Below, one piece after another: positions 51,452 through 60,814 of a stretch of 64,000 bases of DNA; position 1 is the stretch's first letter, and every line of letters begins with the position of its first letter. The stretch lies in contig NZ_JHEL01000015.1 in assembly GCF_000710345.2 (NCBI RefSeq), positions 1,054,001-1,118,000 of the forward strand, written 5' to 3'. Made by a program: the position numbers and the translations under genes. The notes below the pieces were generated by a model. It was not told the DNA's origin. It searched no databases and saw only the letters and a list, made by a program, of their open reading frames with translations. The stretch is from Curtobacterium sp. S6 (GTDB lineage: Bacteria; Actinomycetota; Actinomycetes; Actinomycetales; Micrococcaceae).

Positions 51452-52678
51452 TCAGTCAAACCACGGGTCCAGGCCCCACAGGGGGAAGACGGCCTTCCGG
51501 GTCGCCATCACGGTCCGATCCAGCGCATCACTGGGATCGAAGCCGATCTCCCAGGACCTCCACCACACGTCGGCCTCGTCACCCATCAGGCGAGGCGCGC
51601 GGGTTCCGTACTTGTCGGCGATGTACGTTCGCCACGACTCCGGGGTCGGCAGCGTGGGTTCGACCGGCCGTCCCGCCACGATTCCCACGAGGTGTGCCCA
51701 CGAGCGTGGAACGGCGTCGAGGCAGTTGTATCCGCCCCCGCCGAGCGCCAACCACCGGTCCTCGGTCAGCTCATCGGCCAGGTCGGCGATGGTCATCGTG
51801 GCTTCCCGCTGGGCGTCGACGCTGAGCCTCATGTGGGTCATGTCGTCCTTGTAGTGCGAATCGCAGCCGTGCTGGGAGACGATCACCTCCGGATCGAAGG
51901 CCCGCGCCAGTTGCGGGACGATCGCATGGAAGGCCCGCAGCCAGGCGCCGTCCGAGACCGTCGTCGGGAGGGCGACGTTGACGACGCTTCCCAACGCGTC
52001 CCCGTCGGCGCCCATCTCGTTAGAGAATCCCGTGCCGGGAAACAGCGACATCCCGGTCTCGTGAAGGGAAATCGTAAACACACGGGGCTCGTCCCAGAAG
52101 ATGCTCTGGGTTCCGTCCCCGTGGTGCGCATCGATGTCGATGTACAGCACGCGTTGGACTCCGCGGTCGAGCAGTCGTTGGATCGCGACCGCGCAATCGT
52201 TGTAGACGCAAAAGCCGCTCGCGTGGTCGCGGTGTGCGTGGTGCATCCCGCCGCCGAAGTTCACGGCGCGAACCGTGGACCCGTCGACCATGGACTCGGC
52301 GGCCAGCTCGCTGCCGCCCGCGAGCCGGGCCGCGGCCTCGTGCAGGCCCGCCACACCGGGGGTGTCCTCGCCGTCCAGGCCGCTGCCCGGGATTTTCAGG
52401 CTGGGATCGGCGCTGACGGCCTTGACGCTGTCGATGTACTCGCGCGAGTGGGCCGTGCGCAGGGCGGCGTCGTCTGCCACGTGAGGTTTCTCGACGCGCA
52501 CGTGGCCCAGCTCAAAAAGGCCCAAGTCCTGGGCGAGACGAGCCGTCGCGTCGAGGCGACACGGGTTCATGGGGTGGTAATCACCGAAGAAGTAGGAGGT
52601 CATGGCCGCATCCCAGGTCACCATCGTGGTGGGGGCGGCGCCTCGCTCACTTCCGCGAAAGTTTGTAATTGAGGTCAC
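51452..52678 (-). CDS. acuC: AcuC-type deacetylase (histone deacetylase superfamily)
   Basis: A 408-residue zinc deacetylase. The catalytic region shows HHAHRDHASGFCVYND (His-His pair), the zinc ligands in YIDIDAHHGDG, and the Tyr motif LALGGGGYN near residue 320. AcuC proteins remove acetyl groups from lysines, for example on acetyl-CoA synthetase. GTG 52,678 and ATG 52,624 are both possible starts; the former gives the usual ~20 residues before the first strand. It is divergent from ktrB. Confidence 0.88.
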   Translation of the reverse strand: MTSITNFRGSERGAAPTTMVTWDAAMTSYFFGDYHPMNPCRLDATARLAQDLGLFELGHVRVEKPHVADDAALRTAHSREYIDSVKAVSADPSLKIPGSGLDGEDTPGVAGLHEAAARLAGGSELAAESMVDGSTVRAVNFGGGMHHAHRDHASGFCVYNDCAVAIQRLLDRGVQRVLYIDIDAHHGDGTQSIFWDEPRVFTISLHETGMSLFPGTGFSNEMGADGDALGSVVNVALPTTVSDGAWLRAFHAIVPQLARAFDPEVIVSQHGCDSHYKDDMTHMRLSVDAQREATMTIADLADELTEDRWLALGGGGYNCLDAVPRSWAHLVGIVAGRPVEPTLPTPESWRTYIADKYGTRAPRLMGDEADVWWRSWEIGFDPSDALDRTVMATRKAVFPLWGLDPWFD

Positions 52679-52790
52679 AGGGTAATTGTGTCACGGGTCG
52701 ACGGCTGCGGCCCATTTGGGGCCCCCGGGGCGCCCGGGCCATTACGCTAGGGAGGGTCATTCATCCATCGGCATCTCGGCAGGAGCACGC

Positions 52791-54200
52791 GTGCGGAGCA
52801 AGGACTCGACCCTGGCCGTGGAGCCCCTCCGGGCCACGGAACGCCTCAGGGCGCTGGTGAACCGTGTCTTCGGTTCGACGCCGTCCCGCATCTCGATCAC
52901 GCTCTTCTTCCTGGTCATCGTCCTGTGCTCGCTTCTGCTGATGCTGCCGATGGCGAGCCAGTCGGGGCATCCGCCGGCCCTCTCGCAGGCGTCCTTCACG
53001 GCGACGTCGGCCGTGACCGTCACGGGGCTCACGACCCTGACCACGGCGACCCAGTGGACCTTTTTCGGTCAGGTCGTGATCCTCTTCGGCGTGCAGATCG
53101 GCGGTCTCGGCACGCTGACCATGACCTCCCTCCTGTCCATAGCCCTCGGCCGGAAGCTCGGGCTGAAGACCAAGCTTTTCGCCCAGGAAGGGCTGAGCAT
53201 CACGAGCAAGCAAGGCAAGCTGGGCGAGATCGGCTCCTTGCTGCGCGTCGTGGTGCTGACCTCGGCCACCATCGAGGCGACCATCGCGGCGATCGTGATG
53301 CTCCGACTCATGACCCTGGGAGAGTCCCTCCCCGAAGCCCTCTGGCACGGGGTGTTCTATGGGATCTCCTCCTTCAATAACGCCGGATTCACGCCGCACT
53401 CGGACGGCCTGGTTCCCTACGGCAACGACTGGTGGATCCTTCTCCCCCTGTGCGCCGGCGTGTGGACCGGCTCCCTCGGATTTCCCGTCATCCTGGTCAT
53501 CCGGATGTTCGGCCTCAGGGTGCGGCACTGGAACCTCAACGCGCGCATCACCGTGTTCGGATCGATCGCCCTCGTGATCGCGGGAACGATCCTGTGGGGC
53601 CTGGCGGAGTGGAACAACGACGCCACGATCGGCGGCGAACACCCGGTGCAACGGATCCTTCACTCGTTCTTCGCGTCGATCATGACCCGGTCGGGCGGGT
53701 TCAACCTGGTCGATATGGATCAGCTGCACCCGATCTCGAAGCTGTTGACCGACCTGCTGATGTTTGTGGGCGGCGGTTCGGCCTCGACGGCCGGCGGCGT
53801 CAAGATCACCACCATGGCGGTCATCTTCATCGCCATCATCGCCGAGGCACGCGGCGACCAGCACGTGATCGCGTTTCACCGCACGATCCCGGACACCGTG
53901 CTCCGCATCGCCATCTCGGTGGTCATGATGAGCGCAACCATCGTGGTCCTGGGCACCGCGATGTTGATGCTGATCTCGCGAGCATCCTTGGACGAGATCC
54001 TTTTCGAGGTGATCTCCGCCTACGCCACGTGCGGGTTGTCCGTAGGATTGTCTGCGGAGCTGCCGGCCTCGGGCCTGTACGTGCTATCGGTCCTGATGTT
54101 TATCGGCCGACTCGGTACCATCACCGTGGCAACAGGCTTGGCCCTGCGGACCCGCAGTCGCCTGTACAAGTACCCGGAAGAGAGGCCCATCATTGGCTGA
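52791..54200 (+). CDS. ktrB: Potassium uptake channel subunit KtrB/TrkH
   Basis: A 469-residue membrane protein with four M1-P-M2 repeats of the Trk/Ktr/HKT superfamily. The selectivity-loop glycines are seen in TATSAVTVTGLTT (first repeat), SSFNNAGFTPHSDG (second), MTRSGGFNLVDM (third) and SAYATCGLSVGLS (fourth). GTG 52,791 preceded by GGCAGGAG is the chosen start. It overlaps ktrA by 8 bases and forms a complex with it, importing potassium driven by sodium or proton gradient. Confidence 0.93.
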   Translation: MRSKDSTLAVEPLRATERLRALVNRVFGSTPSRISITLFFLVIVLCSLLLMLPMASQSGHPPALSQASFTATSAVTVTGLTTLTTATQWTFFGQVVILFGVQIGGLGTLTMTSLLSIALGRKLGLKTKLFAQEGLSITSKQGKLGEIGSLLRVVVLTSATIEATIAAIVMLRLMTLGESLPEALWHGVFYGISSFNNAGFTPHSDGLVPYGNDWWILLPLCAGVWTGSLGFPVILVIRMFGLRVRHWNLNARITVFGSIALVIAGTILWGLAEWNNDATIGGEHPVQRILHSFFASIMTRSGGFNLVDMDQLHPISKLLTDLLMFVGGGSASTAGGVKITTMAVIFIAIIAEARGDQHVIAFHRTIPDTVLRIAISVVMMSATIVVLGTAMLMLISRASLDEILFEVISAYATCGLSVGLSAELPASGLYVLSVLMFIGRLGTITVATGLALRTRSRLYKYPEERPIIG

Positions 54201-54861
54201 TCGGTCACCCCACAACGCCCCCGTGCTGGTCATCGGGCTGGGTCGCTTCGGCGCGGCGACGGCGCAGCAACTGAGGCGGCAAAATAAGGAAGTCCTGGCG
54301 ATCGAGCGCGACTCCGACATGGTCCAGCGCTGGTCGGGACTGCTGACCCACGTGGTGCAGGCCGATGCCTCCGACATCGATGCCCTGCGCCAGGTCGGTG
54401 CCGGGGACTTCACCTCCGCGGTGGTCGGCGTCGGAACCTCGATCGAGTCCAGCGTGCTGATCACGGCCAACCTCGTGGACTTGGGCATCGACCGCATCTG
54501 GGCCAAGGCCATCACCCCCGCCCACGGCAAGATTCTCTCCCGCATCGGGGCGCACTACGTGATCTTCCCCGAGGCCGACGCCGGACGACGCACCGCCCAC
54601 CTGGTCTCGGGACGGTTGCTGGACTACATCGAATTCGACGACGACTTCGCGATCGTCAAGATGTATCCGCCCAAGGAGACTCACGGTTTCACGCTCGAAG
54701 AGTCCGATGTCAGGAACCGTTACGGCGTGACCATCGTGGGCGTGAAGTCCCCGGGCGAGGAGTTCACCTACGCCACGGCCAAGACCAAGGTCACCTCGCG
54801 AGACGTCTTGATCGTCTCGGGGCAGGTGGACCTGATCGAAAGGTTCGCGGCGCGGCCCTAG
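54193..54861 (+). CDS. ktrA: Potassium channel regulatory subunit KtrA (RCK domain)
   Basis: A 222-residue cytoplasmic protein. The N-terminal RCK_N Rossmann domain has the nucleotide motif GLGRFG (15-20) and binds NAD(H) or ATP/ADP; the RCK_C domain occupies about residues 135-220. Eight such subunits form the gating ring under KtrB. TTG start at 54,193 within the end of ktrB implies translational coupling. Convergent with proC, 21 bases away. Confidence 0.93.
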   Translation: MADRSPHNAPVLVIGLGRFGAATAQQLRRQNKEVLAIERDSDMVQRWSGLLTHVVQADASDIDALRQVGAGDFTSAVVGVGTSIESSVLITANLVDLGIDRIWAKAITPAHGKILSRIGAHYVIFPEADAGRRTAHLVSGRLLDYIEFDDDFAIVKMYPPKETHGFTLEESDVRNRYGVTIVGVKSPGEEFTYATAKTKVTSRDVLIVSGQVDLIERFAARP

Positions 54862-54882
54862 CCCGGGGACGCGGTCACATGC

Positions 54883-55734
54883 TCAGCGGCGGAATTCCTC
54901 GACCATCTCCGCGTTGCGGTGCGCCGAGGCCTTCGCGGCCTTCTCGGTAAGCTCGATGAGCCCGCCCTCCGCGAAGACGTTGATCGCCCGTTCGGTCGTG
55001 CCGTTCGGGCTGCACACGGCCTTCCGCAGGGCTTCCGGGTCGGCGTCGTCGGCGTGCAACAACTCGCCCGCGCCCGCGACGGTCTCCTTCGCGAGCAGGC
55101 GCGCGGTCTCGGCGTCGAGCCCCATGGACTCCCCCGCCTTCTGCATGGCCTCCGCGAGGAAGAACGCATACGCCGGCCCCGACCCCGACACGCCGGTCAC
55201 GGCGTCGAGCTGCTTCTCCTCAACGTCGATCACGGTTCCGGAGTTCTGCAGCACGGTGTGAGCGAGCCGGAGCTGCTCGTCGGAGCAGTGGGCGCCCGGT
55301 GCCAGGGCAATCACGCCGCGGCCGACGCGGGACGGGGTGTTCGGCATCGACCGGATCACCGGCTGTCCCTCGCGGAGCTCCCCCTCGAGCATTTCGAGGT
55401 CGATGCCCGCGGCCACGGACAGGACCAAAGCATCCGGGGCCAGCGCGTCCTTGATCTCCGCCGCCAAGTCCAGGATCCCCTTGGGCTTGACGCCCAGCAG
55501 GACCACATCGGCGCCGTCGACCGCGTGCGCGTTGGCCGACGGGTCATCTTCGCTCGACGTGACGGTGACGCCGCGATGCTCCTCGGGAAGGGAGTCGACC
55601 AAACGGCTGGCGGATGCGGCCGAACGCGTGGTCGCCCGCACCGTGCCGGGGTCGGTCCCGCCGGCGAGCAGACCGGACATGATCGATCCGTTCATCGAAC
55701 CTGTTCCCAGAAAAGCAATGATGGGTTCGGACAT
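54883..55734 (-). CDS. proC: Pyrroline-5-carboxylate reductase
   Basis: A 283-residue NADPH-dependent enzyme completing proline synthesis. The Rossmann motif is FLGTGSMNGSIMSGLL, and the C-terminal dimer domain has DAVTGVSGSGPAYAFFLAEAM, the proline-binding signature. Length normal. The 153 bases upstream probably contain its promoter, between it and the TIM-barrel gene. Confidence 0.95.
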   Translation of the reverse strand: MSEPIIAFLGTGSMNGSIMSGLLAGGTDPGTVRATTRSAASASRLVDSLPEEHRGVTVTSSEDDPSANAHAVDGADVVLLGVKPKGILDLAAEIKDALAPDALVLSVAAGIDLEMLEGELREGQPVIRSMPNTPSRVGRGVIALAPGAHCSDEQLRLAHTVLQNSGTVIDVEEKQLDAVTGVSGSGPAYAFFLAEAMQKAGESMGLDAETARLLAKETVAGAGELLHADDADPEALRKAVCSPNGTTERAINVFAEGGLIELTEKAAKASAHRNAEMVEEFRR

Positions 55735-55887
55735 GGGTCCTCCTGAGTCGTCGTGATGGTTTCGTCATGGTCCACGGTATCGAAGGAGGCCAGGCGCCGA
55801 CATTCGTGGGCGTTGGGTTGCCCCCCCGTCGCGAGGGGACGGCGAGGACCGCGGCCAACGGCGCCCGGGGACGCTCGGTCCCGCCGG

Positions 55888-56715
55888 CTACCCGCCGAGA
55901 TGCCGGTGCGCGAATTCGAGGGACTCGTGGAGCCACTCGTCCCTTTCACCGGCGTTCTTGGCCTTTCGGGTCGACACCTCGACGCCGACCACCCCGTCCC
56001 AGCGGGTCTCGGCGAGATAGCGCAGAGTCTCGGCCACGGGTTGGGTCCCGTGCCCGGGCCGGGCGTGTTCGTCCATCAGGGAATTGCCGGAGCCGTCGGT
56101 CAGGTGAACGTGTCCGAGCCGGCTCCCCAGCTCCTGGACCGCCTCGAGCGAGTCCGTGCCGGACGCCGCTGCATGGGAAAAGTCCCAGGTGACCCACTCG
56201 TAGTTCTGTCCGATGGGGGACCAATGCGGGGCATACATCAGCACTTCCCGACGGCCGAAGCGCCAGGGATACATGTTTTCGACGGCGATCTTCACGCCCT
56301 CGGAATCCGAGATCTCGCGCACGCCGTCGGGGAACCCCTGGGCATAGCGCCGCTGCCACACGAAGGGCGGGTGGGCGACCATCACGTCGGCCCCGACCCG
56401 CTTGACCATCTTGGCGGCCAGCCTGATCTTGTTCCAGGCATCGCCCCAGACGTGCTGCGTGAGCAACAGCGTGGGCGCGTGGATCGCCGAAATCGGCATC
56501 TGAAATTCTTGGACGTAGTCCAGGAGCTCGTCCGGGTCCCGCGACAAGGGGTTTCCCGTGATCATGACCTCGACCGAGTCATATCCGAGGTCTTTCGCGA
56601 CGGCAAAGGTATCTTTGACGCCCATCGGGAACACCGAGGACGTGGACAGCGCGATGAGAGGCCGCGACCTCGGATCCGATTCGGTCCCGGATCCCTGTGA
56701 GGCAGACTCCTCCAC
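55888..56715 (-). CDS. Sugar phosphate isomerase/epimerase-like TIM-barrel protein
   Basis: A 275-residue protein of the AP endonuclease 2/xylose isomerase-like superfamily. The barrel strands carry likely metal ligands in VAHPPFVWQ, IAVENMYPW, WDFSHAA and HVHLTDGS. No specific reaction can be named. It starts 5 bases after ppx and is part of the topA-ppx operon on the minus strand, an order common in related actinobacteria. Confidence 0.85.
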   Translation of the reverse strand: MEESASQGSGTESDPRSRPLIALSTSSVFPMGVKDTFAVAKDLGYDSVEVMITGNPLSRDPDELLDYVQEFQMPISAIHAPTLLLTQHVWGDAWNKIRLAAKMVKRVGADVMVAHPPFVWQRRYAQGFPDGVREISDSEGVKIAVENMYPWRFGRREVLMYAPHWSPIGQNYEWVTWDFSHAAASGTDSLEAVQELGSRLGHVHLTDGSGNSLMDEHARPGHGTQPVAETLRYLAETRWDGVVGVEVSTRKAKNAGERDEWLHESLEFAHRHLGG

Positions 56716-56720
56716 GGCGG

Positions 56721-57704
56721 TTACTCCTTTGCGCTCGACTTCAGTGACTTCGGGTCCACCATAGCCGCCGAATCTTGGGAGTTGATCCGATCCATCCGTC
56801 TCAGGATCAAACCTTCACGTAATGCCCAGGGAACGGACCGCATCGTGGTGATGCCGTACAGATCCATCGCGGTTTCGGCGACGATGCCGCCGGCCAGGAT
56901 CTGCGCGGCGCGCTTCGAGGAGACACCGGGGAGGTCTGCCCGTTCCTCCGGGGTCATCGCTTCCATGCGCCGGGTCCACAGGCGGAGGTCCTCGAGGTGG
57001 AATTCCCGCTTGACGTACGGGCCGGCCGCGTACGGCGCGGCACCGCAAATCCGGGCGAGCGAGCGGAACGTTTTGGAGGTGCCGACCACCATGTTGGGTT
57101 TCCCCGCCTTCAAGACGGTCTCCACGGCCGGGGTCAGCTCCGACTTCACGTATTTGCGCAGGGCCTTGATCTCTTTGGGCTTGGCGAGATCGTGGTGGAT
57201 GAATTGCCGGGTCAGGCGGCCGGCGCCCAGGGGCGTCGAGACGGCGACGCTCGGCAAGGCGTCGTCCCCGAGGGCCATCTCGAAGGAGCCGCCGCCGATG
57301 TCCAGGTCAAGGATGGTGCCGGCGCCCCAGCCCTGCCAGCGTCGCACCGCGAAGTACGTGATCGCGGCCTCCTGGTCGCCGGAAATCTCGGTGAGGTTGA
57401 CGCCGGTGGCCGATTTCACGTGATCCAGAACCTCGCCGCCGTTTCCGGCCTCGCGGATCGCCGAGGTCGCGAAGGCCAAAAGATCCTCGGCGTCGTGATC
57501 CGCGGCGAAGTCACGGGCCTCGGCGACAAAATTCGTCAGGGCGTTGCGTCCTTCGTCGGTGATGTCCCCGTGATCGTCCAGGTACCGGACGAGCTGGAGG
57601 GCCATCTTGTGCGACGCGTACGGCTCGGGCCTCGAGCCGGGCTGAACGTCCAGGAGCAACAGGTGGACGGTGTTCGAGCCGACGTCGAGGACCGAGAGGC
57701 GCAC
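56721..57704 (-). CDS. Ppx/GppA family exopolyphosphatase
   Basis: A 327-residue enzyme of the ASKHA fold. The N-terminal phosphate-binding loop is LDVGSNTVHLLL; the second loop is LDIDIGGGSFEMAL at about residue 140. It cleaves terminal phosphates of polyphosphate or pppGpp. It is the short actinobacterial form without the C-terminal HD domain, a Ppx1-like type. It begins one base after the topA stop, so the two are translated together. Confidence 0.9.
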   Translation of the reverse strand: MRLSVLDVGSNTVHLLLLDVQPGSRPEPYASHKMALQLVRYLDDHGDITDEGRNALTNFVAEARDFAADHDAEDLLAFATSAIREAGNGGEVLDHVKSATGVNLTEISGDQEAAITYFAVRRWQGWGAGTILDLDIGGGSFEMALGDDALPSVAVSTPLGAGRLTRQFIHHDLAKPKEIKALRKYVKSELTPAVETVLKAGKPNMVVGTSKTFRSLARICGAAPYAAGPYVKREFHLEDLRLWTRRMEAMTPEERADLPGVSSKRAAQILAGGIVAETAMDLYGITTMRSVPWALREGLILRRMDRINSQDSAAMVDPKSLKSSAKE

Positions 57705-57705
57705 G

Positions 57706-60612
57706 TTAGTTCTCCTTGCTGGTGGTGCCCGACGCCGTGGACCGGCGTGACGAGGTCGTGGACGTCGTCTTCTTCGCGGCCGGTTTCTTGGCCGCCGGTT
57801 TCTTGGTCGCGGTCGTCTTCTTGGCGGTCGACTTGGCCGTGGTCTTGCGCGTGCCGGTGGTCTTGGCGGCCGTGGTCTTCTTGGCGGCGGGCTTCTTGGC
57901 CGTGGTCTTCTTCTTGGCCGGGCCCTTGGCGCGCTTATCCGCCAGCAGCTCGACGGCTCGCGTGAACGTCATCGATTCCAGCGTCTCGGAGCGAGGCACG
58001 GTCACGTTCGTCTCGCCATCGGTGATGTACGGCCCGAACCGGCCGTCCTTGATCACGATCGGCTTATCGTTGCTGGGATCGTTGCCGAGCTCCGCCAGCG
58101 GCGGTTTCGCGGCGGCGCGACCCCGTTGCTTGGGCTGCGCGTAGATGGCCATGGCCTCGTCCCGCGTGATCGAGAAGATCTGATCCTCCGAGGTCAGCGA
58201 GCGGGAGTCCGTGCCCTTCTTCAGGTACGGGCCATACCGACCATTCTGCGCGGTGATGTCGACGCCCTCGTCGTCCTGTCCCACGACGCGGGGCAGCGAC
58301 AGCAGGCGAAGAGCCTCCTCCAGGGTGACCTCCTGCAAGGACATCGACGCGAAGAGCGAGGCCGTCCGCGGCTTTTCCTTCTTCGGCTTCTTCGGGGGCT
58401 TGGGCTTGCCGTTCTTGTAGTACTCGACCGGCTGGTTCGCCAGCTCTTCGTCGGTGATCTCGGGGACCACCTCGGTCACGTACGGTCCGAACCGGCCGTC
58501 CTTGGCCAGAATCGTGCGTCCGTTCTCCGGGTTCTGCCCCAGCTCCCGACCGTCCGCCTTGCCGCGTTCGATCAGTTCCGCCGCCTTGTCCGCGGTCAGC
58601 TCGTCGGGTGCGAGATCCGTGGGGACATTTGCCCTAATCGGATCCTTGATCTCGCCGGTTTCTTCGTCGAGACCGCCGCCGGTTTCCAGGTACGGCCCAT
58701 AGCGGCCGACCCTGAGCGTGACGCCGTCGGCGATCTCGATCGAGTTCACGGCACGGGCGTCGATCTCGCCGAGATTCTCGACGATCGGCTTGAGACCGCT
58801 CTTGGCGTCGTTGCCGAAATAGAAGCCGGTCAACCAGTCGACCCGTTGCGCCTCGCCGCGGGCGATGCGGTCGAGATCGTCTTCCATGGCCGCGGTGAAC
58901 TCGTAGTCGACGTACTTGGAGAAGTGCTCCTCGAGCAGCCTCACCACGGAGAAAGCCGTCCAGGACGGCACGAGCGAACCCGAGCGGTTATTGACGTAAC
59001 CGCGGTCCATGATCGTCGAGATCACCGCGGCGTACGTGGAGGGGCGACCGATCCCGAGCTCGTCCATGGCCTTGACCAGCGACGCTTCGGTGTAGCGCGG
59101 GGGCGGAGACGTCTCGTGGCCGTTGGCCTCGATATCGCGGCCGGTCAGGCTGTCGCCTTCCGTCAACCGCGGAAGACGCTTGTCGGACCCGTCGGACTTG
59201 GCGTCCTCGGCGTCTCGGGCGGCGTCCTTGCCTTCTTCATAGGCCGCGAGGAAACCGCGGAACGTGATGACCGTTCCGGATGCCGAGAATTCCGCGGTGC
59301 GACCGTCGCTGGTTTGGGCCTCCAACTTGAGGGACGCCGTCTGGCCCTTCGCGTCGGCCATCTGGGAGGCGACCGTGCGCTTCCAGATGAGTTCGTAGAG
59401 CCGGAATTCGTCCTGAGACAAGCGCGACTTGACGGCCGCGGGGGTCCGGAAGGAGTCACCCGCGGGACGAATCGCCTCGTGGGCTTCCTGCGCGTTCTTG
59501 GACTTGGACGCGTACAACCTGGGCGAGGACGGAACGTATTCCTTGCCGTACAGCTCGGTGGCCTGCTTCCGCGCGGCGTTGATCGCCTGATCGGACAGCG
59601 CCACGGAGTCGGTACGCATATAGGTGATGTAACCGTTTTCGTACAGGCGCTGGGCCACTTGCATGGTCGACCGCGAGGAGAAGCGCAGCTTGCGCGCCGA
59701 CTCCTGCTGAAGGGTCGAGGTCGTGAACGGCGCGGCGGGCCGGCGGGTATACGGCTTCGTCTCGACCGACGACACCGAGAATTCGGAGCCTTCCAGGGAC
59801 GCCACCAGGCCGCGCGCGTCCTTTTCGTCGAGGTGGGCCACCTTGGAGGCCGACGACGCCTTCAATTCGCCGGAGTCCGCGAAGTCCTTGCCCGAGGCCA
59901 CGCGCTTGCCGTCCAGCGAGGACAGCTTGGCGCCGAAGCTCTCCGAGGATGCCGTCTCGAAGGTTCCGGCCAGATCCCAGTACTGCGCCGAGCGGAACTT
60001 CATGCGCTCACGCTCGCGCTCGACGACCAGCCTCGTGGCCACGGACTGCACGCGCCCGGCGGAAAGCCCCTGCGAAACCTTGCGCCACAGCACCGGTGAG
60101 ATTTCGTAGCCGTAAATGCGGTCCAGGACGCGGCGGGTTTCCTGGGCATCGACGAGCGAGTCGTCGATCGTCCGAACGTTCTCGAAGCCGCGCTCGACTG
60201 CTTCCTTGGTGATTTCGGGGAAGGTCACGCGGTGCACCGGGACCTTGGGTTTGAGCACCTCCAGGAGGTGCCACGCGATGGCTTCGCCCTCGCGATCGGC
60301 ATCCGTCGCGAGGTACAGCGCGTCGCAGTCTTTCAGGAGCCGCTTGAGCTCGGAGACTTTTTTCTTCTTATCCGGGTTCACCACGTAGTACGGCTCGAAG
60401 CCGTCGTCGATGTCCACGGCAAACTTTCCCACCGGGGTCTTCTTCAGCTCGGCCGGAAGTTCCGAGGGCTGCGGCAGGTCGCGAATGTGCCCCATCGAGG
60501 ACTCGACGATATAGGCGTCCCCAAGGTAACCGCCGATGGTTTTGACCTTGGAAGGAGACTCCACGATGAGGAGACTCTTACCCGTCGTCTTGCCCTTGGC
60601 CTGTGTTGGCAC
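57706..60612 (-). CDS. topA: DNA topoisomerase I
   Basis: A 968-residue type IA topoisomerase that relaxes negative supercoils. The Toprim domain shows LLIVESPSKVKTI and TDADREGEAIAWHLLE; the nucleophile is Tyr331 in ITYMRTDS. Repeated GRFGPYV/GRYGPYL units in the second half are the actinobacterial Topo_C repeats. The last ~85 residues are Lys/Ala/Thr repeats (KKTTAKKPAAKK type) known in mycobacterial and Streptomyces TopA to raise processivity. GTG start at 60,612 with CAAGGAG upstream. Confidence 0.96.
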   Translation of the reverse strand: MPTQAKGKTTGKSLLIVESPSKVKTIGGYLGDAYIVESSMGHIRDLPQPSELPAELKKTPVGKFAVDIDDGFEPYYVVNPDKKKKVSELKRLLKDCDALYLATDADREGEAIAWHLLEVLKPKVPVHRVTFPEITKEAVERGFENVRTIDDSLVDAQETRRVLDRIYGYEISPVLWRKVSQGLSAGRVQSVATRLVVERERERMKFRSAQYWDLAGTFETASSESFGAKLSSLDGKRVASGKDFADSGELKASSASKVAHLDEKDARGLVASLEGSEFSVSSVETKPYTRRPAAPFTTSTLQQESARKLRFSSRSTMQVAQRLYENGYITYMRTDSVALSDQAINAARKQATELYGKEYVPSSPRLYASKSKNAQEAHEAIRPAGDSFRTPAAVKSRLSQDEFRLYELIWKRTVASQMADAKGQTASLKLEAQTSDGRTAEFSASGTVITFRGFLAAYEEGKDAARDAEDAKSDGSDKRLPRLTEGDSLTGRDIEANGHETSPPPRYTEASLVKAMDELGIGRPSTYAAVISTIMDRGYVNNRSGSLVPSWTAFSVVRLLEEHFSKYVDYEFTAAMEDDLDRIARGEAQRVDWLTGFYFGNDAKSGLKPIVENLGEIDARAVNSIEIADGVTLRVGRYGPYLETGGGLDEETGEIKDPIRANVPTDLAPDELTADKAAELIERGKADGRELGQNPENGRTILAKDGRFGPYVTEVVPEITDEELANQPVEYYKNGKPKPPKKPKKEKPRTASLFASMSLQEVTLEEALRLLSLPRVVGQDDEGVDITAQNGRYGPYLKKGTDSRSLTSEDQIFSITRDEAMAIYAQPKQRGRAAAKPPLAELGNDPSNDKPIVIKDGRFGPYITDGETNVTVPRSETLESMTFTRAVELLADKRAKGPAKKKTTAKKPAAKKTTAAKTTGTRKTTAKSTAKKTTATKKPAAKKPAAKKTTSTTSSRRSTASGTTSKEN

Positions 60613-60693
60613 GTCGCTCCTTGAGTCCGGTCCGGTGGATACGCCCCCACAATAGCCGAGGAAAGGACTAGCCGGTCACGCTTCCACAGGCAC

Positions 60694-60727
60694 GGTGAGG
60701 TATGCCTCCCCAGTTTCGGGTGAGGTA
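60694..60727. repeat. Direct repeat GGTGAGGTA upstream of topA
   Basis: Two identical 9-base copies at 60,694-60,702 and 60,719-60,727, 25 bases apart start to start, lie 82-115 bases upstream of the topA start. They could be activator or repressor sites; no known consensus is recognised. Confidence 0.4.
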
Positions 60728-60814
60728 CCGTTACACGCTACTCGACCTGGCAACCCGCGGTCGAAGCACCGGCCCGGCCGGAACTTTCGCCCCGGACCAC
60801 CGCGCCACCAGCGG

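Noticed and set aside
57706-57960. Repetitive Lys/Ala coding DNA at the end of topA as a satellite repeat
   Set aside because: It is in frame and encodes the known basic tail of actinobacterial topoisomerase I.
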